From Hymenobacter arizonensis (GTDB lineage Bacteria; Bacteroidota; Bacteroidia; Cytophagales; Hymenobacteraceae): a DNA stretch of 64,000 bases. The stretch covers positions 248,001 to 312,000 of the forward strand of contig NZ_FOXS01000006.1 of NCBI RefSeq assembly GCF_900115775.1, in the 5' to 3' direction. The notes beneath the pieces are model-generated. The model ran no database searches. It was not told the DNA's origin and saw only the letters and a program-made list of their open reading frames with translations. Below, one piece after another: positions 43,157 through 52,626 of this stretch (the stretch's first letter is position 1; each line of letters begins with the position of its first letter). The position numbers and the translations under genes were made by a program.

Positions 43157-43442
43157 ATGAACCCCAAACGTAACCTTCGCCGCTGCACTGCCGAGTTTAA
43201 GGCAGAGGTGGCCTTGGCCGCCCTGACCGAGCGTCACCCGCTGGCCGAATTAACCACGTGCTACCAGTTATTGGTGGAGCAACTTAGTCGTTGGAAGACG
43301 TAGCTGCGCCGCAGGCCGCACGGGTCTTTACCGAGCCCAGCCCGGCGCGGCGGTCGCGACAGAGGTGGATGTTAAGTCACTTTATGCCGCCATCGGACAG
43401 CTGCAGATGGAGAATTAGCTGCTAGAAAACACTAGGACGTAG
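43157..43442 (+). pseudogene. IS3-family transposase orfA, broken
   Basis: The first 49 codons read as the IS3 orfA helix-turn-helix (FKAEVALAALTERHPLAELT, then QLSRWKT) and stop at a TAG (43304-43306). The usual continuation appears in other frames: ARVFTEPSPARRSR, then VDVKSLYAAIGQLQMEN followed by another TAG. At least two stops and two frame changes are needed to read through, so the protein is not made. In intact IS3 elements, OrfA binds the ends and is fused to OrfB by frameshifting. Confidence 0.85.
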
Positions 43443-43445
43443 CCC

Positions 43446-44243
43446 AGTAACGCGCCCTGGTGCAGGCCCGCTGCCAGGCCTTGGGGTTTTTGCGCAGTAA
43501 CTACTATTACCAGCCCCAGGGCGAAAGCGCCCAGAATCTGCTCCTGATGCGCTTGCTCAACGAGGAGTTTACCCGCCACAATTTCAAGGGGGTACTCGAC
43601 CTGCCGCCTAACCGGCTACGCCGTCAACGAAAAGCGCGTGCGCCGGCTCGTACGCCTGATGGGCCACGAGCCGGCCTACCCCAAGCCGCTCCTCAATGTT
43701 CCTAGTCGGGGCGTTACGCCCTACCCTTACCTGCTGCGGGACCGCCCGGCCACGGCCCCAAACAAGGTGTGGAGCACCAACATCACGTACATCCCCATGG
43801 CCCAGGGCATTCTTTATCCGGTGGCCGTGCTCGACTGGCACGCGCGCCACGTGCTCAGCTGGGATTTACCGAACACACTCGACGCGGGCTTCTGACTGAC
43901 GGCGTTGCACACAGCCTTGCAGCAGCATCCGACCCCGTTCATCTTCAACTCTGATCAGGGCGGCCAGTTTACCAGCCAGCCCTCCAAGCAAGCCCTGCTG
44001 CAAGTCGGGTGCCGCATCAGCCGCGACGGACGCGGGCACACCACCGACAACGCCTTCATGGAGAGCCTGTGGCGCTCGGTCAAGTAGGAGTGCGTCCACC
44101 TCAACCCGACCAACGACGGCCAGCACCTCCACCAGCAGCTACACACCTACTTCACGTATTACAATCACCACCGTTCCCACCAAGCGCTGAAGGAAACACC
44201 TGCTCAAGTCTTCGCTCCCCTTTTTAACCCGCTGTCAGTTTGA
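43446..44243 (+). pseudogene. IS3-family transposase orfB (DDE integrase core), broken
   Basis: The start (RALVQARCQALGFLRSNYYYQP) is typical of IS3 orfB. A frame change lies near 43600 within the N-terminal domain (FKGVL in one frame, GYAVNEKRVRRLVRLMG in another). The integrase core follows: WSTNITYIP, where the consensus first catalytic Asp is Asn; NSDQGGQFTS with the second Asp kept; and NAFMESLWRSVK with the Glu kept. In-frame stops interrupt it at 43893-43895 and 44085-44087. Loss of one catalytic residue plus stops and a frame change makes inactivity certain. Confidence 0.88.
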
Positions 44244-44288
44244 TCAATAGACCCTGCCTAAACTGTTCATTTTTTGGGGAGTAGTACA

Positions 44289-44711
44289 GTTAGCAAACTA
44301 CTCATAGAGGAATGAATTATGAACGTTGGATTTGGTTGAATGGTTACTTGTGCCAAGTTCAAGGCAACTTGATGAAGCGAGCGACTACTTTACCATTCTA
44401 TGCCACTATGCCCTTAGCATAACTCAACAGCCCAACTCATTTATAAAATTGAGCTCTATCATAAGGGTCATTTTACTTTTGGCAAAAATCAATTACCAAT
44501 ACAGCTTGCTGGGATAAATCATTATCTCTAAAGTACTATTATTTGCATAGAACGCTTGAAGAGGCCTTCATCTAGCTACTATGAAATGCATGGTTTAGAT
44601 TTTTATAATATTTAAGATAACTATTCTATTTCAACAACTAATAAAGTGAATTTAAAATTCAACTGTGTTTTCTGTCAGGTTGAAAATTTTCAAGGTGTTA
44701 AAGACATTTAA
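44289..44711. other. AT-rich non-coding spacer right of the IS element
   Basis: About 420 bp between the right target duplicate (GTT at 44289) and the promoter of the third susC gene. A 63-codon frame at 44326 has no signal, family pattern or ribosome-binding context and is rejected. No hairpin or repeat stands out. Confidence 0.4.
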
Positions 44712-44745
44712 TTTGTGAGAATGTGACATGAACGCCCTATTTTTG
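44712..44745 (+). promoter_or_regulatory. Promoter of the third susC gene
   Basis: TTTG at 44712-44715 and TATTTTTG at 44738-44745 are separated by 22 bp, a close match to the Bacteroidota vegetative promoter. It differs from the shared promoter of pairs 1 and 2, in line with the separate origin of pair 3. The leader would be about 40 nt. Confidence 0.65.
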
Positions 44746-44786
44746 GTAATCAAAGACAACACCACCTTTTTAATTTTTTAACTTTT

Positions 44787-47700
44787 ATGTCCATGAAAAG
44801 AATCTTACTCATGAGCTTAGTGCTCATGTTTACATTCCTAAACGGAGCAATGGCGCAAACGCGGACCATTTCCGGGCGGGTAACAGACCAGGCAACTGGT
44901 GAAGGACTGCCTGGCGTGACTATCTTGCTCAAAGGCACAACCAATGGCATTTCAACCAATTCTAGCGGTGCTTTCAGCTTAACCGTACCCGAAAACGGTG
45001 GTACCCTCGTGTTCAGCTCCATTGGAATGACCACGCAAGAGCGCGTAATCGGCTCTCAATCGGAATTTCAAGTAGCTTTGGCTACTGATACCAAACAACT
45101 TACGGAAGTCGTAGTAACCGGCTACGGTGGCTCACAGGACGTTAAAGACATCACTGGCTCGGTGGCTCGCGTGAAAGAGGAGAAGCTCTTGCTTCAGCCT
45201 GTGGTAAGCGTAGACCGTGCCTTGCAAGGTCGTTTGGCTGGTGTAAGCATCAACACCACGGGTGGTACTTTGGGAGACCAATCTGCTATCCGTATTCGCG
45301 GTGCTAACTCGATTAGCAATAGTTCTCAACCGCTAATCGTTCTTGATGGCGTGCCACTTAATACGACTGAGCAGGGCAACGTATTGAGTACTCGTTACAA
45401 TCCATTGGCCGACATCAACCCCAATGACATCGCGTCGATAGATGTGCTAAAAGATGCATCGGCTGCAGCTATTTATGGTTCACGTGCCTCCAACGGTGTA
45501 CTTGTTATTACCACGAAACGTGGTAAATCAGGTCAAAACCGGGTTTCCATCAATTCTTTTTACGGTTTCCAGCAAGCCGTAAAGACTCCAAAAGTGCTAA
45601 ACGCTGCTGATTTCGAACTCATAAACAACGAAAAAGCGAACAATAGCCGCTTCGGTAGCTCGAATGGAGTGGTAAACACCACTTTTCCCATCAACATCGC
45701 TAGGCCCATTGACCTTAATGGTGATGGCGTTAACGACGAAACCAATTGGATTAATGAAATATTCCAAAACGGTACCCAGCAGAACTACCAAGCGGCTCTG
45801 TCGGGAGGCAATGAATTTGCTTCTTACTATGGCTCAGGCGACTGGAACGACCAGAAAGGTATTATCTTGAACAATCGCCTGCGTCGCGGTTCAGGACGTT
45901 TGAATCTTGATTTGACTCCCAAAAAGTGGCTGAAAGCAGGTGTCAGCCTTAGCTATGCCAAAACCCTTAACCAGGGAATCAACGGAGAAAACGCACTAGC
46001 TGGCGCTACGGTGTCTGGTTACACTGCTCCACCTAACGTACCAGTTCGCAATCCTGACGGCTCATTCTATTTGAACAGTGTTTTCAATTTAGGAAATGGC
46101 AATAATCTCTTGCCGAACTCGAGCTATGCGCCTAATCCATATGTTCATATTCCAGGCACGCTTGAGTTGAACAGAAACGACAACACTTCCCAGCGTACTT
46201 TAGGAAACGGGTATGTGACGGTGGAACCCATCAAAGGACTCCAATTGACCTCTAAATACGGTATCGACTACACAAATAACTTTGAGGAGCAATACAGCGA
46301 CCCAAGGGTAGGCGGACTCGGTAGAAACGCCATTGGTCAGGGCCAACTCGGCTTGGTTCAGGTATACAGCACGGACCGTACCCAGTTTAACTGGCAGAAC
46401 TATGCTAACTATGACCGAACCTTTGCCGAGAAGCATAATGTTGGCCTAACGGGTGGTGTAGAATATCAGGAAACCAGAACCCGTCGCACTTATACCGTTG
46501 CAGGAGGTTTCTCTGATACCAAGTTCCAATCAATCCTAGACAACGTATTTACTTCGGTAGCACCTGGAGGTGGCCAGCAGTTCAATGTTGGCTTCCAGTC
46601 TTACTTCGGGCGCCTCAACTACAACTTTGACAACAAATACTACGCCTCGTTTTCGCTTCGCTCGGACGCTTCTTCTGTATTTGGGGCAGACAATCAGCGC
46701 GGGATTTTCCCAGGCGGTTCAGTAGGCTGGCGCATTTCGCAGGAGGGTTTTATGAAGAACCTTGCCGTTGTGAATGACTTGAAAATTCGTGCCAGCTACG
46801 GCTTGGTCGGTAACTCAAATGGCATTGGCTCTTATGCCTCGCGTACCACCGTTGGGGGCGGACTTTATGCTGACCTCAACGGCTTCACTCCGAACCAGAT
46901 TGGCAACTCTTTGTTAGCTTGGGAAAAATCCAAGAAGCTCGATATTGGTCTCGATGCATCGCTCTTGAATAACCGGGTAGGCATCACGTTTGACTTTTTC
47001 AACAACGACATTAGCGACCTGTTGCTCGCTGCTCCAACCTTGCGCTCCACGGGTGTTCCTGGTGCTTCCATCAGCCGCAACATTGGTTCGATGTACAACC
47101 GTGGCATCGAGCTTACTTTGAATACCACCAACGTTCAATTGGAGAACGGTTTCACTTGGACATCGTCGCTTAACGGTACAATTATCAAAAACCGGGTGAC
47201 GGCACTATCGACGCCAAACGACATCAACCAAGGAAACCAGCGCGCAAGCGTAGGTAGGAGCTTGGGCGTTTACTTTCTGCCAGATTGGGCTGGCGTAAAT
47301 CCTGCTAACGGCAATGCTCAATTCAGAGATAAGGATGGTAACATCAAGCAGTACGACGCTGCTTATGCCGTAACAACCCCAGCCGGAGGCTTCACAATTG
47401 GTCGTTGGCTGAACGCAGCTGGTGAACCTACCACTGCTTTGACCGCTACAGACTTCAAATACCAAGACAAGACTGGTTATCCAACCTTTTTTGGCGGATT
47501 TGATAACACATTTGCTTTTAAAGGACTGGAATTAGGCGTGTTCTTGCAGTACAGTGGAGGCAACTATGTCTTCAATGGTTACCGCCAAGCCATGCTGAGC
47601 AGCAATTTCCAGAATAACATTGAGGAAATTAAGGACCGCTGGACTACTCCTGGTCAGAACACTGATGTTCCCAAGCAGGTGCTTCGTGACAATCAGTCCA

Positions 47701-47990
47701 ACATAGCTTCGACGCGGTGGTTGGAAAAGGGTGATTTTTTACGGCTTCGCCAAGTTAGCTTAGGCTACAATTTGCCACAAGGACTAGTTACCCGACTCGG
47801 CTTGAACAATGTTCGCGTTTACACTTTGGCGCAAAACCTTTATACTTTCACCAAATACAAAGGCCTTGACCCAGAAGTGAACTCCAACGTCAATGCAGCA
47901 GCTACCGGTGCCAACATTGCCTTTGGAACGGATGGTCGTTCGGTTCCGGTGCAACGCAGCTTCACGTTTGGAATCAACTTAGGCATTTAA
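44787..47990 (+). CDS. SusC/RagA-type TonB-linked outer membrane protein, pair 3
   Basis: A 1067-residue TonB-dependent channel. Signal peptide ending AMA, carboxypeptidase-regulatory-like domain (about 25-110), plug with IVLDGVPL and NPNDIASIDVLKDASAAAIYG, and barrel to a C-terminal FTFGINLGI. It is more distant from pairs 1 and 2 than these are from each other, and carries the common DASAAAIYGSRAS form of the SusC motif. Two ATG codons are close (44787, 44793); either gives the same signal peptide. susD3 starts 17 bp after the stop. Substrate unknown. Confidence 0.94.
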   Translation: MSMKRILLMSLVLMFTFLNGAMAQTRTISGRVTDQATGEGLPGVTILLKGTTNGISTNSSGAFSLTVPENGGTLVFSSIGMTTQERVIGSQSEFQVALATDTKQLTEVVVTGYGGSQDVKDITGSVARVKEEKLLLQPVVSVDRALQGRLAGVSINTTGGTLGDQSAIRIRGANSISNSSQPLIVLDGVPLNTTEQGNVLSTRYNPLADINPNDIASIDVLKDASAAAIYGSRASNGVLVITTKRGKSGQNRVSINSFYGFQQAVKTPKVLNAADFELINNEKANNSRFGSSNGVVNTTFPINIARPIDLNGDGVNDETNWINEIFQNGTQQNYQAALSGGNEFASYYGSGDWNDQKGIILNNRLRRGSGRLNLDLTPKKWLKAGVSLSYAKTLNQGINGENALAGATVSGYTAPPNVPVRNPDGSFYLNSVFNLGNGNNLLPNSSYAPNPYVHIPGTLELNRNDNTSQRTLGNGYVTVEPIKGLQLTSKYGIDYTNNFEEQYSDPRVGGLGRNAIGQGQLGLVQVYSTDRTQFNWQNYANYDRTFAEKHNVGLTGGVEYQETRTRRTYTVAGGFSDTKFQSILDNVFTSVAPGGGQQFNVGFQSYFGRLNYNFDNKYYASFSLRSDASSVFGADNQRGIFPGGSVGWRISQEGFMKNLAVVNDLKIRASYGLVGNSNGIGSYASRTTVGGGLYADLNGFTPNQIGNSLLAWEKSKKLDIGLDASLLNNRVGITFDFFNNDISDLLLAAPTLRSTGVPGASISRNIGSMYNRGIELTLNTTNVQLENGFTWTSSLNGTIIKNRVTALSTPNDINQGNQRASVGRSLGVYFLPDWAGVNPANGNAQFRDKDGNIKQYDAAYAVTTPAGGFTIGRWLNAAGEPTTALTATDFKYQDKTGYPTFFGGFDNTFAFKGLELGVFLQYSGGNYVFNGYRQAMLSSNFQNNIEEIKDRWTTPGQNTDVPKQVLRDNQSNIASTRWLEKGDFLRLRQVSLGYNLPQGLVTRLGLNNVRVYTLAQNLYTFTKYKGLDPEVNSNVNAAATGANIAFGTDGRSVPVQRSFTFGINLGI

Positions 47991-48007
47991 TCTTATTTTT
48001 TCGAATC

Positions 48008-49444
48008 ATGTTTAATTCCAAGTTTCAACGTCTCGCCCTATGTGCTTTGCTGCTGTCCGCAGCAAGTGGCTGCGACGTTCTGACCCAAGATGTTCCGTCT
48101 GCACTGACTGCAGAGGACGCATTTGCCAACCCCGACCGGATTGCCAACAGTGTAATTGGCATGTATGACCAGTTGCAGAACGCTGAATTTTTGGGTGGCC
48201 GTGCACTCATTTACAGTGATATTCGCAGTGATGACACAAACCCTGCTGCTTTCTTTGGCGGTATAGGAACATTTACGGCTAACGCTAATGACGGCACCGT
48301 ATTGCTTGCCTGGACTGGTGGCTACCGTACCTTGTATGGCGCCAATTTCTTCCTGCAGGAGATTGCCAAGAATCCAGGCAAAGTATCAGCTCCTCTAGAA
48401 GCACAGTATATAGGTGAGGCTAAATTCATCCGGGGACTCGTCTATTTTCATTTGGTGAACTTGTTTGCTCAACCTTACAACTTCACTGCTGACGCTTCGC
48501 ACCCAGGTGTAATACTGCAGCTCACGGCTCCCGATGCTGCATCAGCATTCGATCCAAGCCAAGCCAAACCGCGTTCGACAGTAAGGGAGGTCTACACTCA
48601 AATCGAGTCGGATTTAAATGATGCCATCACTGGTCTGCCAGAGACATATCCAACTGCTTTTGAGAGAACCGGACGTGCTACTAAAGATGCTGCCCGTACC
48701 CTGCTTTCGCGAGTGTATCTATACCAAGGCCGGTATGCGGATGCTGCCCGGTTGGCTGGAGAAGTAATCACTGGAAATCGGCACACTTTGGCTGCCACAC
48801 CAGATGTTCCCTTCAGACTTGCAACGTTCAACAACCCTGAATCAATTTTTTCAGTGGCCATGAACGCGTCCGATAACCCTAACACTAACAACGCGCTTGG
48901 TCAGCACTACCGGAGCCGTGCCGGTTCCGGTGACATAAGCGTGAACCCTTACGCTCTCATCCCAGTTACAAGCTTCCCATTGGATGACCGTCGTCGACTG
49001 TTGTTGTTGTCGCCTACTACCCCACCTACATCAACCACTACTCCTGTTGTGCTCACTCAGAAGTACAGGGAGGCATCAGGTGACTACGTTCCAATTGCCC
49101 GCTATGCTGAAACGTTGTTGAATAGAGCCGAAGGACTAGCCCAAACCGCTACCAACGTAAGCGCTGAGGCGATTACCTTGCTAAACCTTGTGCGCGACCG
49201 TTCAAAGCCTGCTACATCGCCTTCGTATTCAGCCAGTAACTTTGCTGATAAGTCCGCTCTGATTGAGGCCATTTTGTTGGAACGCCGCCTAGAACTAGCT
49301 TTTGAAGGTCACCGCCTTTACGACTTGTTCCGTTACAAGCGTAGTTCGAGCCGTGTGGCTTACGGTGCTGAACGAGCGGTACTGCCCATTCCGCTTGTTG
49401 ATACTCAGCAGAACCCCAACTTAGTACAAAACCCTGGGTACTAG
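48008..49444 (+). CDS. SusD/RagB-family nutrient-binding lipoprotein, pair 3
   Basis: A 478-residue canonical SusD-type lipoprotein: lipobox AASGC (Cys22), the family opening (LTAEDAFANPDRIANSVIGMYD, which splits into two parts), the YIGEAKFIRGLVYFHLVNLFAQPYN stretch in its two halves (AKFIRGLVYFHLVNLF and AQPYN), and the C-terminal LLERRLELAFEGHRLYDLFRYKR hallmark (ERRLELAFEGHRLYDL). It would bind ligand at the cell surface for the SusC of pair 3. A strong terminator follows 6 bp after the stop. Confidence 0.93.
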   Translation: MFNSKFQRLALCALLLSAASGCDVLTQDVPSALTAEDAFANPDRIANSVIGMYDQLQNAEFLGGRALIYSDIRSDDTNPAAFFGGIGTFTANANDGTVLLAWTGGYRTLYGANFFLQEIAKNPGKVSAPLEAQYIGEAKFIRGLVYFHLVNLFAQPYNFTADASHPGVILQLTAPDAASAFDPSQAKPRSTVREVYTQIESDLNDAITGLPETYPTAFERTGRATKDAARTLLSRVYLYQGRYADAARLAGEVITGNRHTLAATPDVPFRLATFNNPESIFSVAMNASDNPNTNNALGQHYRSRAGSGDISVNPYALIPVTSFPLDDRRRLLLLSPTTPPTSTTTPVVLTQKYREASGDYVPIARYAETLLNRAEGLAQTATNVSAEAITLLNLVRDRSKPATSPSYSASNFADKSALIEAILLERRLELAFEGHRLYDLFRYKRSSSRVAYGAERAVLPIPLVDTQQNPNLVQNPGY

Positions 49445-49450
49445 GCTTGC

Positions 49451-49499
49451 AAAGCAATAAAAAAACCCAGCCGTAACGGCTGGGTTTTTTTATTGCTTT
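49451..49499. terminator. Intrinsic terminator after SusCD pair 3
   Basis: A 23-bp perfect inverted repeat (49451-49473 with 49477-49499) around TAA. The GC core CCCAGCCG/CGGCTGGG is flanked by A-runs and T-runs. It is unusually long for a terminator because the flanks (AAAGCAATAAA) also pair. Confidence 0.92.
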
Positions 49500-49957
49500 A
49501 TAAATAAGATACCACCATAAGTAATCTTCACAGAATACTACTTCTGTTTTCAAGTTGCTTCAACCTTTGTTCGCTAACAACCCGGATGTCAAACTCTGTG
49601 TTGGTTGATGACCATTTTGACGTAAACGCAATGCTAGTTCAATTATTTACAAAATGGACACTCGTGCTGGCACTTCTCCACCTGGAAGTGGCGAAGGCTC
49701 GGTGCCGTAGCAGCAGGATGTAATTAGACTTAGTAGGCTAAGGCATTTCATTTTCACAATTATAGATTATAGCGACGGCGCATAATATCAGTGCTATGCA
49801 ATAACTATAATCATCCATTGTTCTTACAGCCCTCAACGCATTTCAAAACTGTTATCAACCCAACATGTCTACTCAGCATAATCCATCTATCTTAGCTTCC
49901 TGAACAAGCAAAGTTGTGATTATATGAGTTTTATTACATTTATTACCCGTTAGAATG
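49500..49957. other. AT-rich non-coding spacer before the hslU stop
   Basis: About 460 bp between the terminator of SusCD pair 3 and the 3' end of hslU, transcribed towards each other. No supported reading frame, repeat or RNA-like hairpin. It marks the right edge of the AT-rich segment. Confidence 0.4.
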
Positions 49958-51370
49958 TTATAAGATATACTGGCTCAAATCCCGGTTCTTCACCATGTCA
50001 TTGAGCCGCTCATTCACGAGGTCGGCGGTGATGAGGATACGGGCATTGGGGCCAATCTTATCCGGAACGTCGTAGAGAATATCATTGAGCAAACGGCTCA
50101 TAACCGTGTGCAAGCGGCGAGCCCCAATGTTCTCCACTTCCGCATTCACCTGAGAAGCTATTTCAGCGATGCGCTCGAGGGCGGCATCATCGAAGGTGAG
50201 TTCTACCTCCTCGGCTTTCAGCAAGGCTTCGTACTGCTTAGTAAGTGCATTCTTGGGGTCTTTAAGAATGCGGAAGAAGTCGTTCTTGGTCAGGCTTTGC
50301 AGCTCGACGCGAATGGGAAAGCGGCCTTGCAGCTCGGGAATGAGGTCACTAGGTTTGCTGACGTGGAAAGCGCCGGCGGCAATGAACAAGATATGATCGG
50401 TGTTGACGATGCCATACTTGGTGTTGACGGCCGAGCCTTCCACAATGGGCAGCAAGTCGCGTTGCACGCCTTGGCGGCTTACGTCGGGACCGCCACCGCC
50501 GCCACTCCGGCTGCCGCTGCTGGCTACCTTGTCAATCTCATCAATGAAGATGATGCCGGCGTTTTCAGCTTGGCGAATGGCTTCGTCCTTTACTTCGTCC
50601 ATGTCGATGAGTTTAGCGGCTTCTTCATCGAGAAGGAGCCGGCGTGCTTCGGCTACGGTCACTTTGCGCTTGCGGGTTTTCTTGGGCAGCATGTTGCCCA
50701 GCATGTCCTGCAGACCCGAGAGGGTGCCTTCGTCCATGCCGGGAGGCGCACCCATCACTCCGATGTTGGGGCCAGACTGGGCCACCTGAATTTCGATGCG
50801 GCGGTCTTCGAGCTCGCCGTTTTTGATTTTTTGGCGAAACCGCTCGCGGGTGCGCTCGTTCAGTTCGGCGTCGGACTGGGGAGTGTCGTCGGCCCCTCCC
50901 CCACCGCCGAAGCCCAGACCAGCTTTGGACCCTGCAGGACGGGGCACGGCTGGAATCAAGGCGTCGAGAATCAATTCTTCGACTGCATCGGCAGCCTGGG
51001 CTTTTACGGCTTCCTGGCGACGGGCTTTCACGCGGTTAACGCTTTGCTCGGCCAGGTCGCGCACCATGCTTTCTACGTCTCGGCCCACGTAGCCCACCTC
51101 GGTAAACTTGCTGGCTTCCACTTTCACAAAGGGAGCATCGGCAAGGTGAGCCAGGCGGCGGGCAATTTCGGTTTTGCCCACGCCGGTGGCGCCTATCATG
51201 AGAATGTTATTAGGTACTATTTCGGCCTGCATATCGGCCGGGGCATGGAGCCGGCGCCAGCGGTTGCGCAGGGCAATGGCCACGTGGCGCTTGGCATCGT
51301 GCTGGCCAATTATGTACTTGTCGAGTTCGGCCACGATTTGGGCCGGGGTCAGAAAATCTTGATTAAGCAT
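49958..51370 (-). CDS. hslU: ATP-dependent HslUV protease, ATPase subunit HslU
   Basis: HslU is the AAA+ unfoldase that feeds proteins into the HslV peptidase. The 470-residue protein has the family start (LTPAQIVAELDKYIIGQHDAKRHVAIALRNRWRR, in two parts), the pore loop FVKVEASKFTEVGYVGRDVES with the GYVG motif, Walker A (GATGVGKTE), the inserted I domain (about 110-240), Walker B (IIFIDEIDKVA) and sensor residues near LQGRFPIRVEL. The C-terminus DLSQYIL matches the tail that docks into HslV. hslV is not adjacent: the flanks are a SusD gene and porQ. The I domain has a glycine-rich loop (GLGFGGGGGADD). Confidence 0.96.
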   Translation of the reverse strand: MLNQDFLTPAQIVAELDKYIIGQHDAKRHVAIALRNRWRRLHAPADMQAEIVPNNILMIGATGVGKTEIARRLAHLADAPFVKVEASKFTEVGYVGRDVESMVRDLAEQSVNRVKARRQEAVKAQAADAVEELILDALIPAVPRPAGSKAGLGFGGGGGADDTPQSDAELNERTRERFRQKIKNGELEDRRIEIQVAQSGPNIGVMGAPPGMDEGTLSGLQDMLGNMLPKKTRKRKVTVAEARRLLLDEEAAKLIDMDEVKDEAIRQAENAGIIFIDEIDKVASSGSRSGGGGGPDVSRQGVQRDLLPIVEGSAVNTKYGIVNTDHILFIAAGAFHVSKPSDLIPELQGRFPIRVELQSLTKNDFFRILKDPKNALTKQYEALLKAEEVELTFDDAALERIAEIASQVNAEVENIGARRLHTVMSRLLNDILYDVPDKIGPNARILITADLVNERLNDMVKNRDLSQYIL

Positions 51371-51403
51371 AAACGGATGTACGGGAGGATCTGAAATAAG
51401 AAC

Positions 51404-51502
51404 GTCATGCTGAAAGCTACCGAGGCGGCTCTACTAAGCACCTATCCCTAACGCGAGGGGGTACTGCTGCAGTAGAATGGCTCCGGCTGCTTTTAGCATG
51501 AC
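51404..51502. repeat. Imperfect inverted repeat of the GTCATGCTGA family
   Basis: The left end (GTCATGCTGAAAGCTACCGA from 51404) is partly complementary to the right end (CGGCTGCTTTTAGCATGAC to 51502). The centre contains CTGCTGCAGTAG, also self-complementary. The terminal words match those of the element at 61599-61688. It lies between porQ and hslU. Confidence 0.7.
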
Positions 51503-51532
51503 CGTTGTGGTGGTTAGGTAGAGAAGGCAGCG

Positions 51533-52597
51533 CTATTCTTTCTTTTTGAACAAGGAGTCCAGATTGCGGGACAGTGTGAAGTACTCACTAGACCCAGCGG
51601 CTTGCAGCACTGCGTGGGTATAGTCAATTTGAAAACTGCTGATTTTAAGCATGATTCCGAAGCTAAGACCGGCGCCACCGCTGGTGTTTTCCAATCGCAG
51701 CTCCCGGCGCTGAAGGTGGTTGTAACCCGCGCGCACGTGAAGGTTCTTGCTAAGCTCCAGGGCAGCACTGGCGGTAAAATGACGCGCCAGGTTGTCGCCG
51801 AAGCTTTTGGTGGGCTTTTTCTCTACGTTGTTGCCGTCTAATTGGCCACGTTGGTTGGGGTCGATGTATTGAATGTCCCACTGCTGCAGGTGGTGGGCCG
51901 TGAGCGAAAACCGCAGCGGCATGTGCTCGGGCTTGATGGTGGCACCGAGCTGCACGTCGAGGGGCAGGGGGCCACGGTCGGTGCCGGGGTAAGGCGTGAG
52001 CTGGAGCCCTACGTTTTTGGCAGCCAAGCCCACTGTGAAATCCTGCGTGGCGTGCTTGAACACTACCCCTACATCGGCCACACCGGCAAACGAGCGGTTG
52101 CCGGCAATGCTGGAAACCGCCAGCTTGGTAGTGGCGCCAAACGTGAACTTGCCCTTGGTGTACGAGTCCGATACGCCCACCGTGTACTCATTTACGCCAA
52201 AGGTGCCCAAGCTATTACCGGCCGGGTCGTAGCTCTCGAAGCTGCCATAGTTGAGGTAAGTGATGCCCACGCCAAAACGGCCGTATTTCTCGGTGTTGAA
52301 GACGTAAGCGGCGGTGCTCTGCTTGATGTCGGCCACGTAAGCCACGTAGCTCAGGGCGAGGCGGCCGTCCATGCCTTCGTTGAGCAGGGCCGGGTTCGCA
52401 AAAAGCATGGAGGGGTCGTCGTTGCGGGCCGATACATTGGTGCTGCCCAGCGCGGCTTGTTGGGCACCGGTTGGCAGGTCCAGAAAGGGAAACACCGTGC
52501 GGCCCCCAAGCTGCTGGGCAGCAGCAGGCCGGAACGCTACAATTCCCCCAACCAATAAGCATAAACCGGCAACCCGGTGAGCGGAAAACTGCTTCAT
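51533..52597 (-). CDS. porQ: Type IX secretion system protein PorQ
   Basis: PorQ is an outer-membrane beta-barrel of the type IX secretion system, thought to act with PorU, PorV and PorZ in the cell-surface attachment complex. The 354-residue protein has a signal peptide ending AAAQQ and the family N-terminus (FPFLDLPTGAQQAALGSTNVS, split at GAQQAALG), then ARNDDPSMLFANPALL. Many alternating-hydrophobicity strands follow, and the C-terminal part has GGAGLSFGIMLKI and FQIDYTHAVLQAAGSSEYFTLS. The ATG at 52597 fits the signal peptide. lon is 129 bp upstream on the same strand, with an inverted repeat between them. Confidence 0.9.
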   Translation of the reverse strand: MKQFSAHRVAGLCLLVGGIVAFRPAAAQQLGGRTVFPFLDLPTGAQQAALGSTNVSARNDDPSMLFANPALLNEGMDGRLALSYVAYVADIKQSTAAYVFNTEKYGRFGVGITYLNYGSFESYDPAGNSLGTFGVNEYTVGVSDSYTKGKFTFGATTKLAVSSIAGNRSFAGVADVGVVFKHATQDFTVGLAAKNVGLQLTPYPGTDRGPLPLDVQLGATIKPEHMPLRFSLTAHHLQQWDIQYIDPNQRGQLDGNNVEKKPTKSFGDNLARHFTASAALELSKNLHVRAGYNHLQRRELRLENTSGGAGLSFGIMLKISSFQIDYTHAVLQAAGSSEYFTLSRNLDSLFKKKE

Positions 52598-52626
52598 ACG
52601 TCTAAGTTAACGCTTGTAGAACGCGC

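Larger units (their letters stand above)
43103..44288 (+). mobile_element. Decayed IS3-family insertion sequence with intact ends and 3-bp target duplication
   Basis: The element is 1186 bp. Its ends are TGTAGTACTCC on the left and the complement of TGTACTACTCC on the right, 10 of 11 matching. The similarity goes on more weakly inwards to ACAGTTT. GTT at 43100-43102 and GTT at 44289-44291 flank it, a 3-bp target duplication as is usual for IS3. Inside are remains of orfA and orfB with several stops and frame changes, so it cannot move on its own. The boundaries are well supported by ends and duplication together. Confidence 0.9.

Noticed and set aside
44326..44517. 63-codon plus-strand frame right of the IS element
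   Set aside because: No family pattern, signal peptide or ribosome-binding context, and it lies in AT-rich spacer DNA.
50108..51394. 428-codon plus-strand frame opposite hslU
   Set aside because: It is the antisense shadow of a clearly conserved gene; composition is typical of antisense frames in GC-rich DNA.
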